Shown here: in pieces, positions 48,627 through 58,196 of the stretch
How the letters are laid out: the number at the start of each line of letters is the position of its first letter
How positions within the stretch are numbered: the first letter of the stretch is position 1
From: Vulcanimicrobiota bacterium
Lineage (GTDB): Bacteria > Vulcanimicrobiota > Vulcanimicrobiia > Vulcanimicrobiales > Vulcanimicrobiaceae
Length of the DNA stretch: 64,000 nt
Reading direction: 5' to 3'
Assembly: GCA_013036105.1 (NCBI GenBank)
Contig: JAAXCX010000001.1
Span: 1-64,000 of the forward strand
Program-made: the position numbers and the translations under genes
The notes under the pieces: model-generated
Databases searched by the model: none
Told to the model about the DNA's origin: nothing
What the model saw: the letters and a program-made list of their open reading frames with translations, nothing else

Positions 48627-51600
48627 ATGTCCAAATTAAGAGTGCCGGACGTGCCGCGTATTGTCGTACTCTTGATTGGGCTGCTTTTGGCTGTGGACGC
48701 CACGCTGAACCTTTTCGATCTACTTTCCTTTGCCAACATCGCTCCAGGCTTGCGGTCTTACGGTTCCGGCAGCTTGCAGCTATTGTTTAGTTCGACGCAG
48801 AACTATGGTCAGCCGGCGAACCTTTTGGAAATTGCATTTGAAGCGATAATCATCGTTGAAAGCTTAGCGGCACTCTTGTTTTTCCGGAACAAGGTGCGAG
48901 CAGCATTTGCGATTTCCGTAACCCTCGTCGGGATATGCGTCGTGGTGGAGCACGTACTTCATGCGGCCCAGCTCGAAGTTGGTCATATCGCCGTTTTGGT
49001 ACTTCTTTTGCTAGCCTATTCTTTTAGGGAACGCGAGGTCAGTCATGGAGTCTCGACTGGAGATACTCTTCAGTCGGCCGGTAGGCTCTTCGAGCCGAAG
49101 TCAAGGTTGCGCAGCTTCAGCAAAATAATTCTAAGTTACACTGCGCGTTTGCCCCAAGATCGTCGTGTTGGTCTATGTTTCTGCGTTATAATCGCGATCG
49201 CGTTCGGCGCACTGTTATTTGGCCAAGGGTTCTATGCTTTCGGAGATACCGATTTCCCGATACGCCTTTGGCCGCTCAGCACGTTTCTGCCGTTCGATTC
49301 CCGGTCCCAGCTTGGTTACGATAATGTCTACATAGGATTGCCGCGCATATTCATGATGCTCTTTGAGAACCTCTTATGGGCTATCTTCCACAACACGGCA
49401 GCGGTCTCGTTTATGTTTTATTCGGTTCTGGCCTTTATGGGAATGTGGGGCGTTTACAGCCTATTAAAGCGCGGATCAGTTCCCCCATTTGTGGCGGCCA
49501 TAGCGGGCGTTCTATATGTACTAAATCCATGGATGGCTGCGCGTATCAGCCAAACGAACGTGGTCATTGTGTATATGGCGGTTCCGATTTTCTACACTTT
49601 CGTCATGGATCTCTTAGCGCAGCCAAGGATCGAGCGATCTGCCCGAGTTGGACTCTTTGCTCCGATTCTTTTGTGCGCAATTAATATGACCTATATCGCG
49701 TTCGTCGGCACCGTGGTCCTTATAGTCGTGTATCAGATCGTGAATAACTACAATTTTGCACGACGGGTACTTGGGCTTGGTACGGCCTTTGCGTTTGGTT
49801 GCGGGATCAGCGCATTTTTCGTTTTGCCAGCCCTAGCGGAGGCATTGCAAGGCACGACGGGGGCTCTCGAGCACGTGGCTCGCTATTATTCGTTTGCGAG
49901 TTATCGCTCCTTCGCCTCGACTGCCGACTTCTACCATTTCATCAGGTACGAGGGTTTTCTATATGCGCCATGGCGAGCATGGCCGGATATTTGGCAGCTC
50001 GATTTGACGCTTCTTCCGATCGTCGTTTTCACTGTCGCAGGCTTTGGGGTCATTAACCTGCGTGCTTTGAATTCACGAGCTCGCGTACTTTTGTTATCCG
50101 GCCTAATGTTTGTCGCTATTTCCCTGTTCTTTACCCAGGGAACGTTGACCGCACCTCGGCTAGTGGAAGCGGTTTGGCGAGCTGTGCCGGGTCTTCGCGA
50201 ACTCGTCGATGCCGACTACTGGGGAATGTTATATTCTGCCGGAGCCGTTATGTTACTCGCTAGTTTTCCTGCGATAACGCGTTGGAGACGAGAAGCGCCG
50301 TGGTTACTTCTTGCTGGTGTACTATTCGGAAGTGCCCCATTCGTGCCGGGGTTGGGATTATTTGCGAAAGCGAACCCGCCGCGAATCTATCACGAACTGC
50401 CTGTGACAGGCGATGGCGAGCGCACTTTGTGGGAGCCGCAAACCTGGGCCAATCATTATACTTGGTCGCCCTACATGCTCGCTGGATGGCCAACCGTGGC
50501 TGTCGCCGGAGATTCATACGGCCCGTACGCGGCTGAAATCGCATCCCGCGATAGCTCGGATTTCAGTGCTTATGTGCACGATCAGCTCTCGGCGGCCGAA
50601 ACGCGCGGACTGGACTCCTTTCTCGACATGGCGCGGACTCGATACGTTTTGCTGACCGAGGACAAGGTCAGCGATCCGACCTACGCGCCTTACCCTGAAA
50701 GTGAGAGGGCTGCGCTTAACCGCTCGCTCGACCAACTATTGGACGCCGGAAGCTTTACGACCGTTAGAGGTTTGCGAGTTTTTGAGCCTCCCGACGATGT
50801 AGCAGCGAAGCTGTTGCCGCAAAGTCGGTGGTACCTAAAGTACGTACCGGCCAGTCGCGATGATTTTGCGGGGGACTTCCGCGGCCGCCTCGGGCTGACG
50901 CCATTGTCCTCGCTGCGCCGCAACCGAGCTTGGCCTGCCGACACGATATCGATGTTACCTATTTCAATTACCGAGTTGCCCGTAGCGGGATCCCAATGGC
51001 GCACGGGCCTCTGCGAGCCCCACTCCGACGCAAGGATCGATGGTTCTTTGGATATCCGCGGAAAAGCCGTGATTGGCACGGTCGGCCATCATTTGCGCTG
51101 CGCCAGCCTTTCGATCGTGCTGCCAGCTGGCGTGAATGCTCTTGAGATACCCACGCGAACTATGGATGCGGTTCCAAGCGGTACCCTTGTCACAAAAGAG
51201 CAAGGCAGGCAGCTAATCCTGTCTTCTGATGGTTCGTTGCGTCTAACCGTGCGCGCAGTGCGTCCCCAACTAGCGACTTTATTTGTTTATGTCGCGCCCG
51301 GTAGGCGGGGTCAGGTAGCGTATGGTCCTGTGCGAGATACACTCTGGCCGAGCGGTCGCTTCGAAATTCTGGGTTTAGATTTTTTTCCGAAGGATATTCG
51401 GGCAGCATTTGCTCGCGCGGAACGCGAGGCGCGGCATGTGCGTATTCTTCGGGCGGTGCATAGCCTTTCGGACGCCGTCTTCGTTGCCCACTCCGCAGTC
51501 GCAACGCATTCCTCGCTTGACCGTATCCCTGTCGTCGCGCGGTACGGACTGAGCGATGCTATTCTCGCGGAGCCGGTACGCTTGCGTACCGTCCCTCGCA

Positions 51601-52541
51601 TCGAAGCCTTGGGAGCTGGGGATTCACTCCTGTCGGTCCCGGATTCTGCAAATCTGACTATCCAATACATTCCCATGGGCGTCGCCCCGGTGAACGCGAC
51701 AGCCGTGATCGACGGGAAAGCGATTCCCGCCACCTCGTTACTAACGAAGCGAAATGTTAGTGCACGCCGGATTGAATTGCTCCCTTTGAGTCACGAAACT
51801 GTGCCGTTCAACTCGCGCGCCTGGATCGTCGGCGTCTGTGATGGAACGAAGTCTGGCACGGGCTCGCTCTCATTCTCAGGCGGATTTGCCCTAGGACGCG
51901 CCGGGACTCGAACTTGGTGCATGAGCCGGACCGAGGAATGGGCAGTGGGCGTTCATTCCGTCAGCGTCGGCGTTAAGGCCATCGGGCTGACACCTCGTGG
52001 GCTTATCCAGATCAATGGTGACCAGCTACCGCTGGATTGGAACGCCTCCGGGACGATGACATCGAAGGTAGTGTTAGGGCGTCGCTCAACTGTTCAGATT
52101 TTCTTATACGTGGATACCGGTCCACGAACCAATGAAATTCGGTTCACGTCCTTTGAAGATTCCACTTGGCCTTCCGGCAATGTTCTTGTAGGCACAGCAT
52201 CCCACACCCCGCCGGCACCCTCCGCTCGTCTTCTCAATCTCCAAAGACGTCCTCTCTCCTACAGCGCGACGCTAGAGGGCTGCGATAGTGGATGCATTGT
52301 TGTTGCGGCATGGTCGTTTTCGCCAATTTGGAAGGCAAACGTTGGGGGAGAAGACTTGACCCATGTGCATGCCAACGGTTATGCCAATGCTTGGGTGGTC
52401 CCGCCGCAGCGCGGGCCTTCAACGATCAAGGTCTATTACGCAGTTGGAATCGTTTACTACGTCGGACTCGTTCTCTCGACGCTATCCATGGTGTTCCTGG
52501 CGCTCCTTGCCTTGAGGTCTAAGCACCGCGCAGAGCTTTAG
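48627..52541 (+). CDS. Large GT-C-like membrane protein (giant paralogue 4)
   Basis: 1304 aa, the largest gene of the region. Four helices at the N-terminus (residues 10-140) look like an extra module; the main membrane part follows (YAFGDTDFPIRLWPLSTFLP as first loop, VLYVLNPWMAARISQTNVVI). The region from about 600 to 1260 is periplasmic and beta-rich and seems to contain two similar halves (each with a MSRTEEWAVGVHS- or LCEPHSDARIDGS-like block followed by VFLYVAPG/IFLYVDTG). It ends in AAWSFSPIWKANV, HANGYANAWVVP and a final helix. AftD/YfhO-type layout. Last 60 bp overlap the convergent GT2 gene. Confidence 0.76.
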   Translation: MSKLRVPDVPRIVVLLIGLLLAVDATLNLFDLLSFANIAPGLRSYGSGSLQLLFSSTQNYGQPANLLEIAFEAIIIVESLAALLFFRNKVRAAFAISVTLVGICVVVEHVLHAAQLEVGHIAVLVLLLLAYSFREREVSHGVSTGDTLQSAGRLFEPKSRLRSFSKIILSYTARLPQDRRVGLCFCVIIAIAFGALLFGQGFYAFGDTDFPIRLWPLSTFLPFDSRSQLGYDNVYIGLPRIFMMLFENLLWAIFHNTAAVSFMFYSVLAFMGMWGVYSLLKRGSVPPFVAAIAGVLYVLNPWMAARISQTNVVIVYMAVPIFYTFVMDLLAQPRIERSARVGLFAPILLCAINMTYIAFVGTVVLIVVYQIVNNYNFARRVLGLGTAFAFGCGISAFFVLPALAEALQGTTGALEHVARYYSFASYRSFASTADFYHFIRYEGFLYAPWRAWPDIWQLDLTLLPIVVFTVAGFGVINLRALNSRARVLLLSGLMFVAISLFFTQGTLTAPRLVEAVWRAVPGLRELVDADYWGMLYSAGAVMLLASFPAITRWRREAPWLLLAGVLFGSAPFVPGLGLFAKANPPRIYHELPVTGDGERTLWEPQTWANHYTWSPYMLAGWPTVAVAGDSYGPYAAEIASRDSSDFSAYVHDQLSAAETRGLDSFLDMARTRYVLLTEDKVSDPTYAPYPESERAALNRSLDQLLDAGSFTTVRGLRVFEPPDDVAAKLLPQSRWYLKYVPASRDDFAGDFRGRLGLTPLSSLRRNRAWPADTISMLPISITELPVAGSQWRTGLCEPHSDARIDGSLDIRGKAVIGTVGHHLRCASLSIVLPAGVNALEIPTRTMDAVPSGTLVTKEQGRQLILSSDGSLRLTVRAVRPQLATLFVYVAPGRRGQVAYGPVRDTLWPSGRFEILGLDFFPKDIRAAFARAEREARHVRILRAVHSLSDAVFVAHSAVATHSSLDRIPVVARYGLSDAILAEPVRLRTVPRIEALGAGDSLLSVPDSANLTIQYIPMGVAPVNATAVIDGKAIPATSLLTKRNVSARRIELLPLSHETVPFNSRAWIVGVCDGTKSGTGSLSFSGGFALGRAGTRTWCMSRTEEWAVGVHSVSVGVKAIGLTPRGLIQINGDQLPLDWNASGTMTSKVVLGRRSTVQIFLYVDTGPRTNEIRFTSFEDSTWPSGNVLVGTASHTPPAPSARLLNLQRRPLSYSATLEGCDSGCIVVAAWSFSPIWKANVGGEDLTHVHANGYANAWVVPPQRGPSTIKVYYAVGIVYYVGLVLSTLSMVFLALLALRSKHRAEL

Positions 52542-53207
52542 GATATCCATTGGGATTCGCCAGATGCGCTTACCGGCAAATCGGGTCGGCCGTATCTCAC
52601 GCACGTTTACGGGCAGCTCCAATATTTTAAGTCCCGCGCGCTCGGCACGGATCATGAGTTCCGTGTCAAATATATCACTATTCGTGACACACTTCCCAAC
52701 GATCGGAAGTATGGCTTCGCGTCGCATTATCTTTATCCCGTGAGTATCGGTACCGTTGTAACCAAGAAGAGTTCGTAGGAAAATACGATTAAAAAGCTTG
52801 CTGATGAGCCTTCTGTAAACATTCCGGCCGTCCGAGGACCCGGGAAGTAGCTTTGAGCCATTGACGATATCATACTGCAGGTTATCTACTTTGGAGAGAT
52901 AGAGAAAACGTTTGTCCCAAAAGTCGACGTTAAAAATCACGATAAACCGTCCGCTAGATGCTTCGATTCCTCTAATCAGAGCAATTCCGTAACCGGGCTC
53001 TTTTACGACAAGTATTTGTGTCTGCTGGTTCGCTTCAGCAAAATCCTGAACTTTCGCGACTGTGCTGTCGATGCTCCCGCTCTCTATGACAAGCATCTCG
53101 TAATCGATGCCGATCTCAATGCATGCGTCGCGGATACCTTCGAGGCAATCCGTAATTTGCTCTTGTTCGTCGCGAGCCGGCACCAGGATCGTAACGTCGT
53201 GTTGCAT
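52482..53207 (-). CDS. GT2 family glycosyltransferase
   Basis: 241 aa. GT-A fold: TILVPARDEQEQITDCLEGI, YEMLVIESGSIDSTVAKVQD, PGYGIALIRGIEASSGRFIV, the metal-site variant FNVDFWDKRFL and TDTHGIKIMRREAILPIVGK. No membrane helices. Dolichyl-phosphate mannose synthase-like by pattern. Lower GC than the flanks. Divergent from the LegB-like gene (78-nt gap) and convergent, with a 60-bp overlap, to giant paralogue 4. Confidence 0.87.
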   Translation of the reverse strand: MQHDVTILVPARDEQEQITDCLEGIRDACIEIGIDYEMLVIESGSIDSTVAKVQDFAEANQQTQILVVKEPGYGIALIRGIEASSGRFIVIFNVDFWDKRFLYLSKVDNLQYDIVNGSKLLPGSSDGRNVYRRLISKLFNRIFLRTLLGYNGTDTHGIKIMRREAILPIVGKCVTNSDIFDTELMIRAERAGLKILELPVNVREIRPTRFAGKRIWRIPMDILKLCAVLRPQGKERQEHHG

Positions 53208-53285
53208 TCATTTTCGTTTTTGCGAATGCGATCCACGTCCCTTCCCCATGGCAGGATTCGATCAGTTAGCGGTAAAGCGACCCGA

Positions 53286-54263
53286 GTGCGGATACTCATA
53301 TCGGGCGCGGGCGGTTTCATAGGAAGTCATCTCGCGGAAGCTTCGGTTCGTGCCGGTTACAACGTTCGTTGCATGGTAAATTACAATTCACGCAGCGATA
53401 TGGGTCAGATTTCCGAGCTTGACGCGAATATTCGGTCGGACCTTGACGTGAGGGTAGCGGACATCCGTGACTCCGAGGCGGTGATGGCTTGCTGTGAAGA
53501 CGTCGATGTTATTTTCCATCTGGCTGCTTTGATAGGCATTCCTTATTCCTATCTCGCACCTCGTTCTTACATACAAGTGAATGTTACCGGTACGATGAAC
53601 TTCTTGAACGCAGCTCGTCGATTAGGGATTGCACAATTCGTGCAGACGTCCACTAGCGAAGTCTACGGTTCTGCACAATATGTTCCGATCGATGAAAAGC
53701 ACCCGCTTGTGGCTCAGTCTCCCTACAGCGCTTCAAAAATTGCCGCGGATAAACTCGCGGAAAGCTATGCACTTTCGTTTTCGCTTCCTGTAGCAATCAT
53801 TAGGCCGTTTAATACCTTTGGACCTAGGCAGTCGTTACGCGCCATCATTCCGACGTTGGCGAGTCAACTATTGGATAGAGATGTATCGGAAGTTCATGCG
53901 GGATCGCTTCATCCTGTAAGGGACTATACCTATGTAGCAGATACCGCGGCGGCATTTATTAAGACAATTGGCTGCGCTATTGAGCCAGGACAGACGATCA
54001 ACCTAGGCACGGGCGTCGGTTTTTCGATCGCGGAGATTTATGCGAGGCTTCAGGACATCTGCGAGGTGGAAAAGCCTATCGTGCAAGATGCGGAGCGTGT
54101 ACGCCCCGACAATTCTGAAGTGGCTCGGCTTATATCGGATAATGCGCTCGCGCGCAAACTGTTAAATTGGGAGCCGAAAGTCTCCTTCGACGCCGGCCTC
54201 AAGAAGGTCGTGGCCCACCTTAGGACGCGCGGATTGTCGCAGACGTCAGTTTATTACCGCTAA
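53286..54263 (+). CDS. NAD-dependent nucleotide-sugar 4,6-dehydratase, LegB-like
   Basis: 325 aa from GTG 53286. Extended SDR: RILISGAGGFIGSHLAEASV, DVIFHLAALIGIPYSYLAPR, TSTSEVYGSAQYVPIDEKHP, catalytic YSASK, RPFNTFGPRQSLRAIIPTLA and VRDYTYVADTAAAF. The IPYSY and STSEVYGSAQYVPIDEKHPL patterns are those I associate with LegB (UDP-GlcNAc 4,6-dehydratase of legionaminic acid synthesis). Other legionaminate genes are absent, so a related UDP-sugar product is likely. The longer frame upstream to 53016 overlaps the divergent GT2 gene and is rejected. Confidence 0.87.
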   Translation: MRILISGAGGFIGSHLAEASVRAGYNVRCMVNYNSRSDMGQISELDANIRSDLDVRVADIRDSEAVMACCEDVDVIFHLAALIGIPYSYLAPRSYIQVNVTGTMNFLNAARRLGIAQFVQTSTSEVYGSAQYVPIDEKHPLVAQSPYSASKIAADKLAESYALSFSLPVAIIRPFNTFGPRQSLRAIIPTLASQLLDRDVSEVHAGSLHPVRDYTYVADTAAAFIKTIGCAIEPGQTINLGTGVGFSIAEIYARLQDICEVEKPIVQDAERVRPDNSEVARLISDNALARKLLNWEPKVSFDAGLKKVVAHLRTRGLSQTSVYYR

Positions 54264-54265
54264 CG

Positions 54266-54973
54266 ATGCAGGCAATTATATTGGCGGGTGGCAGGGGCAC
54301 GCGGCTCGCTCCGTACACAACGGTTCTTCCCAAACCTCTGCTGCCGGTCGGTGAGCTCCCCATTTTAGAACTTATTATTAGGCAGCTGCGTGCATCGGGC
54401 TTTCAGCGTGTTGAGATGGCCACGGGCTATTTATCCGGACTCATAGAGGCATATTTTGGAAACGGATCGCGCTGGGGAATAGAGATCCGCTACCATATTG
54501 AGGAATCTAGGGCTGGAACCGCCGGTCCCTTATTCCTAATGCGGGACGTTTTAGAGGAAACGTTCCTTATCATGAATGGGGACGTCCTGACCGATTTGGA
54601 TTTTGGGGCACTGTTAGCGCAACATCGTGAGAGCGGAGCTTTACTAACGGTCGCCACGTGCCAGAGAGATGTAACCTTACCTCTAGGCGCTATCATTAGG
54701 GTTCCAGATGGACGCATCAGCGATTACATTGAGAAACCAACCTACCACTTCGAGTGCTCGGCGGGGATCTATGCGGCAGATAAAGCGATCGTGTCGCTCA
54801 TTGAACCTGGTCATCCCGTTGATCTGCCTGACCTCGTAAGGATCCTCATCGCCCAAGACAAGCACATCGAGCCCTTCCCTATCCCGGGTTTTTGGCTCGA
54901 TATCGGCACACCTGAGGATTATCGTCTGGCCAATGAACAGTTTGAGCAGCGCTTTGCGCACTTAATACAATGA
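54266..54973 (+). CDS. Sugar-phosphate nucleotidyltransferase
   Basis: 235 aa, 2 nt after the LegB-like stop. Activates a sugar-1-phosphate with an NTP. Signature AIILAGGRGTRLAPYTTVLP with PKPLLPVGELPI, TAGPLFLMRDVLEETF, metal Asp in LIMNGDVLTDLDF, and the C-terminal GFWLDIGTPEDYRLANEQF typical of RmlA/GlmU/ManC-like and LegF/HddD-type enzymes. It lacks the extra left-handed helix domain of GlmU. Overlaps the next SDR gene (ATGA). Confidence 0.88.
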   Translation: MQAIILAGGRGTRLAPYTTVLPKPLLPVGELPILELIIRQLRASGFQRVEMATGYLSGLIEAYFGNGSRWGIEIRYHIEESRAGTAGPLFLMRDVLEETFLIMNGDVLTDLDFGALLAQHRESGALLTVATCQRDVTLPLGAIIRVPDGRISDYIEKPTYHFECSAGIYAADKAIVSLIEPGHPVDLPDLVRILIAQDKHIEPFPIPGFWLDIGTPEDYRLANEQFEQRFAHLIQ

Positions 54974-55860
54974 TTATCGGGGTGACGGGCGCGCGGTCGG
55001 ACATATCTTCAGCCCTCGCTGTGGCTTTACAGTCGTCAGGTCATCAAGTTAAGCTCGCGCCACCCAGCGAGACGGTGAACCTACTGGGCGATGTTCGACT
55101 AGTCCAGGCTTGGCTCCAAGAATCAGAACCAGATGTCTTGGTTCACTTGGCCGGAAGTAAACCTCCCGCATCCATCCGGGATATGTTCGCGAACAATGTG
55201 GGCGGAACGTGCGGCCTCGTGGAAGCCATGAACCGGGCCGGATCGGGCGCGCGGCTTGTTATCGCGTCCTCAGCTTCGGTGTATGGCGCCTTAAGGCCCG
55301 GCGAAATCGCCACGGTCCACCGTGCGTTGCGCCCAGCAAATCCATATGGATGGTCCAAGGTAAGCCAGGAAGATCTGGCGACGCGAGCGTGCGCCGGCGT
55401 GCGCCCACTGACGATTGCGCGAATATTCAACGTCGTAGGCGCCAGTCACGACGCCTATAGTGTCCTTCCTTCGCTTGTCGGCCGGATTAAGGGCTATCGC
55501 TCAGGCGACGTATTGCACGTGAAGGCAAGCAACTGTGTACGTGACTTTATTGATGTGACAGACGTGGCCAGCGCTTTAATAGCGGCGTGCGACGCGGAAG
55601 CCTCGTCAGGCATCGTGAACGTCTGTACGGGAATTCCGACTACTGTCATGCACCTTGCGCAGATGATTTCCGACTATTTATCAAAGCCGGTGCGTTTTGA
55701 ATTTCTGCAGGCAGATGAGACTGATGGAGACGTCCTGCGCTCGGTGGGAGATCCGTCTCAGGCGCAAGCCCTCGGGTGGCAACCGCACAGCTCGCTTGAA
55801 GTTGCTATTAAAAGAACGGTCAGTCAATTGAAAACACTACCGATTTCAACAATGGTTTAA
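54970..55860 (+). CDS. NAD-dependent epimerase/dehydratase (extended SDR)
   Basis: 296 aa. Rossmann GVTGARSDISSALAVALQSS, VLVHLAGSKPPASI, VIASSASVYGALRPGE, catalytic YGWSK, RIFNVVGASHDAYSVLPSLV, CVRDFIDVTDVASALI. The glycine motif is G-x-x-G-x-x-(D)-I rather than the normal GxxGxxG, so cofactor binding may be weaker. Probably acts on the same nucleotide sugar as the two upstream genes, as a 4-epimerase or reductase. Stop and the following ATG share a base (TAATG). Confidence 0.86.
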   Translation: MIIGVTGARSDISSALAVALQSSGHQVKLAPPSETVNLLGDVRLVQAWLQESEPDVLVHLAGSKPPASIRDMFANNVGGTCGLVEAMNRAGSGARLVIASSASVYGALRPGEIATVHRALRPANPYGWSKVSQEDLATRACAGVRPLTIARIFNVVGASHDAYSVLPSLVGRIKGYRSGDVLHVKASNCVRDFIDVTDVASALIAACDAEASSGIVNVCTGIPTTVMHLAQMISDYLSKPVRFEFLQADETDGDVLRSVGDPSQAQALGWQPHSSLEVAIKRTVSQLKTLPISTMV

Positions 55861-56864
55861 TGGAGAACACGACCTCTTGCGAAAACGTCACGCTCCTCGT
55901 GCTGACCTACGACCAGTTGCCGCTGCTGAGACAGTGCCTGGAATCCGTACGCAATTACAATGTTGTGGTTATTGATAACGCTTCAAAAGAGAATATTGAG
56001 AGTGTAACAAGTAACTTTCCTAATATTAGTGAAGTGATTCGTTTTCCTGAAAACCAAGGATTTGCCGGGGCGTACAACTCGGCAATGGACTCAGTGCGTA
56101 CTCAGTACGTCATTTTGCTAAGCAACGATACCATTGCTGCGCCAGGCTGTATTGAAGAGCTCGTCCGGATTCTTGAGTCCGATTCGTCGATTGGAATCTC
56201 CGCTCCCGTTTTATACAATTTGGACGGAAGCGTGCAAGACATCGGTTGGGATTTAGATTTTTTCGGCTTTCCGGTAGAACCCCAACGCAAAAAAGAGAAC
56301 TGGGAGGTTTTTTATGCCAGTGGCTGCCTATTAGCGATGCCGACAGCGCTCTTTAAGCAAATAGGGGGTTTCAGCCGCCACTTCGAGTTCTTCGTCGAGG
56401 ATGTTGACCTATGTTGGAAGGCGCGCCTTCATGGTAAACGCGTGGTTGTCTCCGAACGCGCGAAATTATTTCATGTTCGTGGCGCAACGCTTGGCGGTGG
56501 CGAACAAGATAGCGCCTCAAACACGACCTCTGCACGGCGCACATTTTTCCGTGAGCGCAATATCCCGTTGGCGTTCGTCCAAAACCTTGAATTTTTCCAG
56601 CTGCTTTGGCGACTGCCGCTTTACGTTGTAAACAGCCTGTTCGAAGCGCTGGGGATGGCCTTGGCCGGCCAATTTCCAATCGCTAAAGAGTATTTTCGAG
56701 CTTGGAAGGGGTTCTTCGGATTGCTCCCGGTGGCGTTATGCGTACGTCGCAAAGTTCAGGCACGCCGCCAAGTGCGGGATCGCTATATTCTCTCGTTTTT
56801 AAAAATGCGTAATAGAAAAATGGAACTCGTCTTCAAACGAGGATTGCCGCTCCTAAAATCATAG
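55860..56864 (+). CDS. GT2 family glycosyltransferase (rhamnosyltransferase-like)
   Basis: 334 aa. GT-A: TLLVLTYDQLPLLRQCLESV, VVVIDNASKENIESVTSNFP, FPENQGFAGAYNSAMDSVRT, VILLSNDTIAAPGCIEEL, GCLLAMPTALFKQIGGFSRH and the catalytic FVEDVDLCWKARLHG, then HVRGATLGGG. This is the WbbL/RfbN subgroup usually assigned to rhamnose or dideoxysugar transfer. Last gene of the plus-strand legB-like run; convergent with rfbH (9-nt gap). Confidence 0.9.
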   Translation: MENTTSCENVTLLVLTYDQLPLLRQCLESVRNYNVVVIDNASKENIESVTSNFPNISEVIRFPENQGFAGAYNSAMDSVRTQYVILLSNDTIAAPGCIEELVRILESDSSIGISAPVLYNLDGSVQDIGWDLDFFGFPVEPQRKKENWEVFYASGCLLAMPTALFKQIGGFSRHFEFFVEDVDLCWKARLHGKRVVVSERAKLFHVRGATLGGGEQDSASNTTSARRTFFRERNIPLAFVQNLEFFQLLWRLPLYVVNSLFEALGMALAGQFPIAKEYFRAWKGFFGLLPVALCVRRKVQARRQVRDRYILSFLKMRNRKMELVFKRGLPLLKS

Positions 56865-56873
56865 ACCTGAAAG

Positions 56874-58196
56874 CTAGGCAACGCTACTCCGGCGTTTCCC
56901 AAAGTACTGAGCGAACGATTCTGACATGTACTCAATGTGCGTGCTGGTCAAGCCTGGAAAGACGCCTACCCAGAACGTGTCGTTCATGATCTTGTCTGCG
57001 CTCTTAAGGTCCCCCGAGATGCGCTTATTAATATGTTGATAGGCTGGCTGCCTGACAAGGTTGCCCCCGAATAACAGCCTTGTTGAAATGCGGCGGGACT
57101 CCAAGTGCGCAATGATATCTTTTCGCATTTCCGATCCGTTCGAGCGAATTGTTATCGGAAAGCCAAACCAGCTCGGCTCTGTACCGACGACAGGCTCGGG
57201 AAGGATCAGCGCTTCCTCGAACGGCGCGAGCATGGATCGGAGAAGCGCCCAGTTTTCGCGACGTTTGGCGACGAAGCCGGGAAGTTTCCTAAGCTGTGAA
57301 ATTCCGATTGCGGCCTGCATATCGGTCATTTTGAGGTTGTATCCAGGTCGCGTGTAAATGTACTTGTGATCATAGCCATCGGGCAGGTCGCCGAGCTGCC
57401 ACTGGAATCGCTTCCCGCACGTATTTTCGCAGCCAGGCGCACACCAACATGCACGGCCCCAATCGCGCCAAGATTCGACAAGTTTCTCAAACCGGGCGCC
57501 GCATAAGACGGCTCCGCCTTCCCCTGTCGTAATATGATGAGCGGGATAGAAACTCACTGTCGCAAGGTGACCAAAGGCGCCCACGTGGACTCCTCCAATC
57601 GAGGCTCCAAGCGCATCGCAGCAGTCCTCAATTAACCACAATCCGCGTTGGTCGGCTAGCTCACGCATGAGGTCGGCGCGAAACGGATTACCAAGCGTGT
57701 GCGCCAACACGATTCCCCGTGTTCGCGGCCCTATTGCGCTCTCTACTGCGTCTACGGCAACATCGTAGGTTGCAAGCTCACTGTCAACAAAAACAGGAAC
57801 CAGGCCGTTCTGCAGAATTGGGTTGAGAGTCGTGGGAAAACCGGCCGCAGCTGTAATAATCTCGTCACCGGGTTTGAGTCCTTTGCCCCCGAGCTCTTCA
57901 GAGGTCAACGTCGAAAGTGCGACGAGATTTGCCGACGAGCCGCTGTTAACGAGTTTGGCGAAGCGCGTGTGAAATTGGCTAGCTAGTAGATTTTCAAATT
58001 CCTTGGCGAACCTTCCCGTCGTTAACCAGAGGTCGAGCGATGCTTCGATCAACGATGCAAGGTCGTCGGCATCTAATACTTTGCCGGAGACGGGCACTGG
58101 CGAAAGCTGGGGATCGAATGCCGTAGAAGGATACACGGCCTCGAAGTATCTGCGTGCGGATTCCACGACCCGGCTCCGAAGAATCGGTTCATCCAT
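56874..58196 (-). CDS. rfbH: CDP-4-keto-6-deoxyglucose-3-dehydrase, RfbH/AscC (E1) type
   Basis: 440 aa. PMP-dependent enzyme that removes the 3-hydroxyl of CDP-4-keto-6-deoxyglucose. Aspartate-aminotransferase fold (NSGSSANLVALSTLTSEELG, DEIITAAAGFPTTLNPILQN) in which the PLP lysine is replaced: SFYPAHHITTGEGG has His220/His221 where aminotransferases have Lys. Cysteines 192, 250, 252 and 260 reproduce the C-x57-C-x-C-x7-C spacing I recall for the E1 [2Fe-2S] cluster. Start at ATG 58196, overlapping the epimerase stop by 8 nt. No E3-type reductase gene is present. Confidence 0.94.
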   Translation of the reverse strand: MDEPILRSRVVESARRYFEAVYPSTAFDPQLSPVPVSGKVLDADDLASLIEASLDLWLTTGRFAKEFENLLASQFHTRFAKLVNSGSSANLVALSTLTSEELGGKGLKPGDEIITAAAGFPTTLNPILQNGLVPVFVDSELATYDVAVDAVESAIGPRTRGIVLAHTLGNPFRADLMRELADQRGLWLIEDCCDALGASIGGVHVGAFGHLATVSFYPAHHITTGEGGAVLCGARFEKLVESWRDWGRACWCAPGCENTCGKRFQWQLGDLPDGYDHKYIYTRPGYNLKMTDMQAAIGISQLRKLPGFVAKRRENWALLRSMLAPFEEALILPEPVVGTEPSWFGFPITIRSNGSEMRKDIIAHLESRRISTRLLFGGNLVRQPAYQHINKRISGDLKSADKIMNDTFWVGVFPGLTSTHIEYMSESFAQYFGKRRSSVA

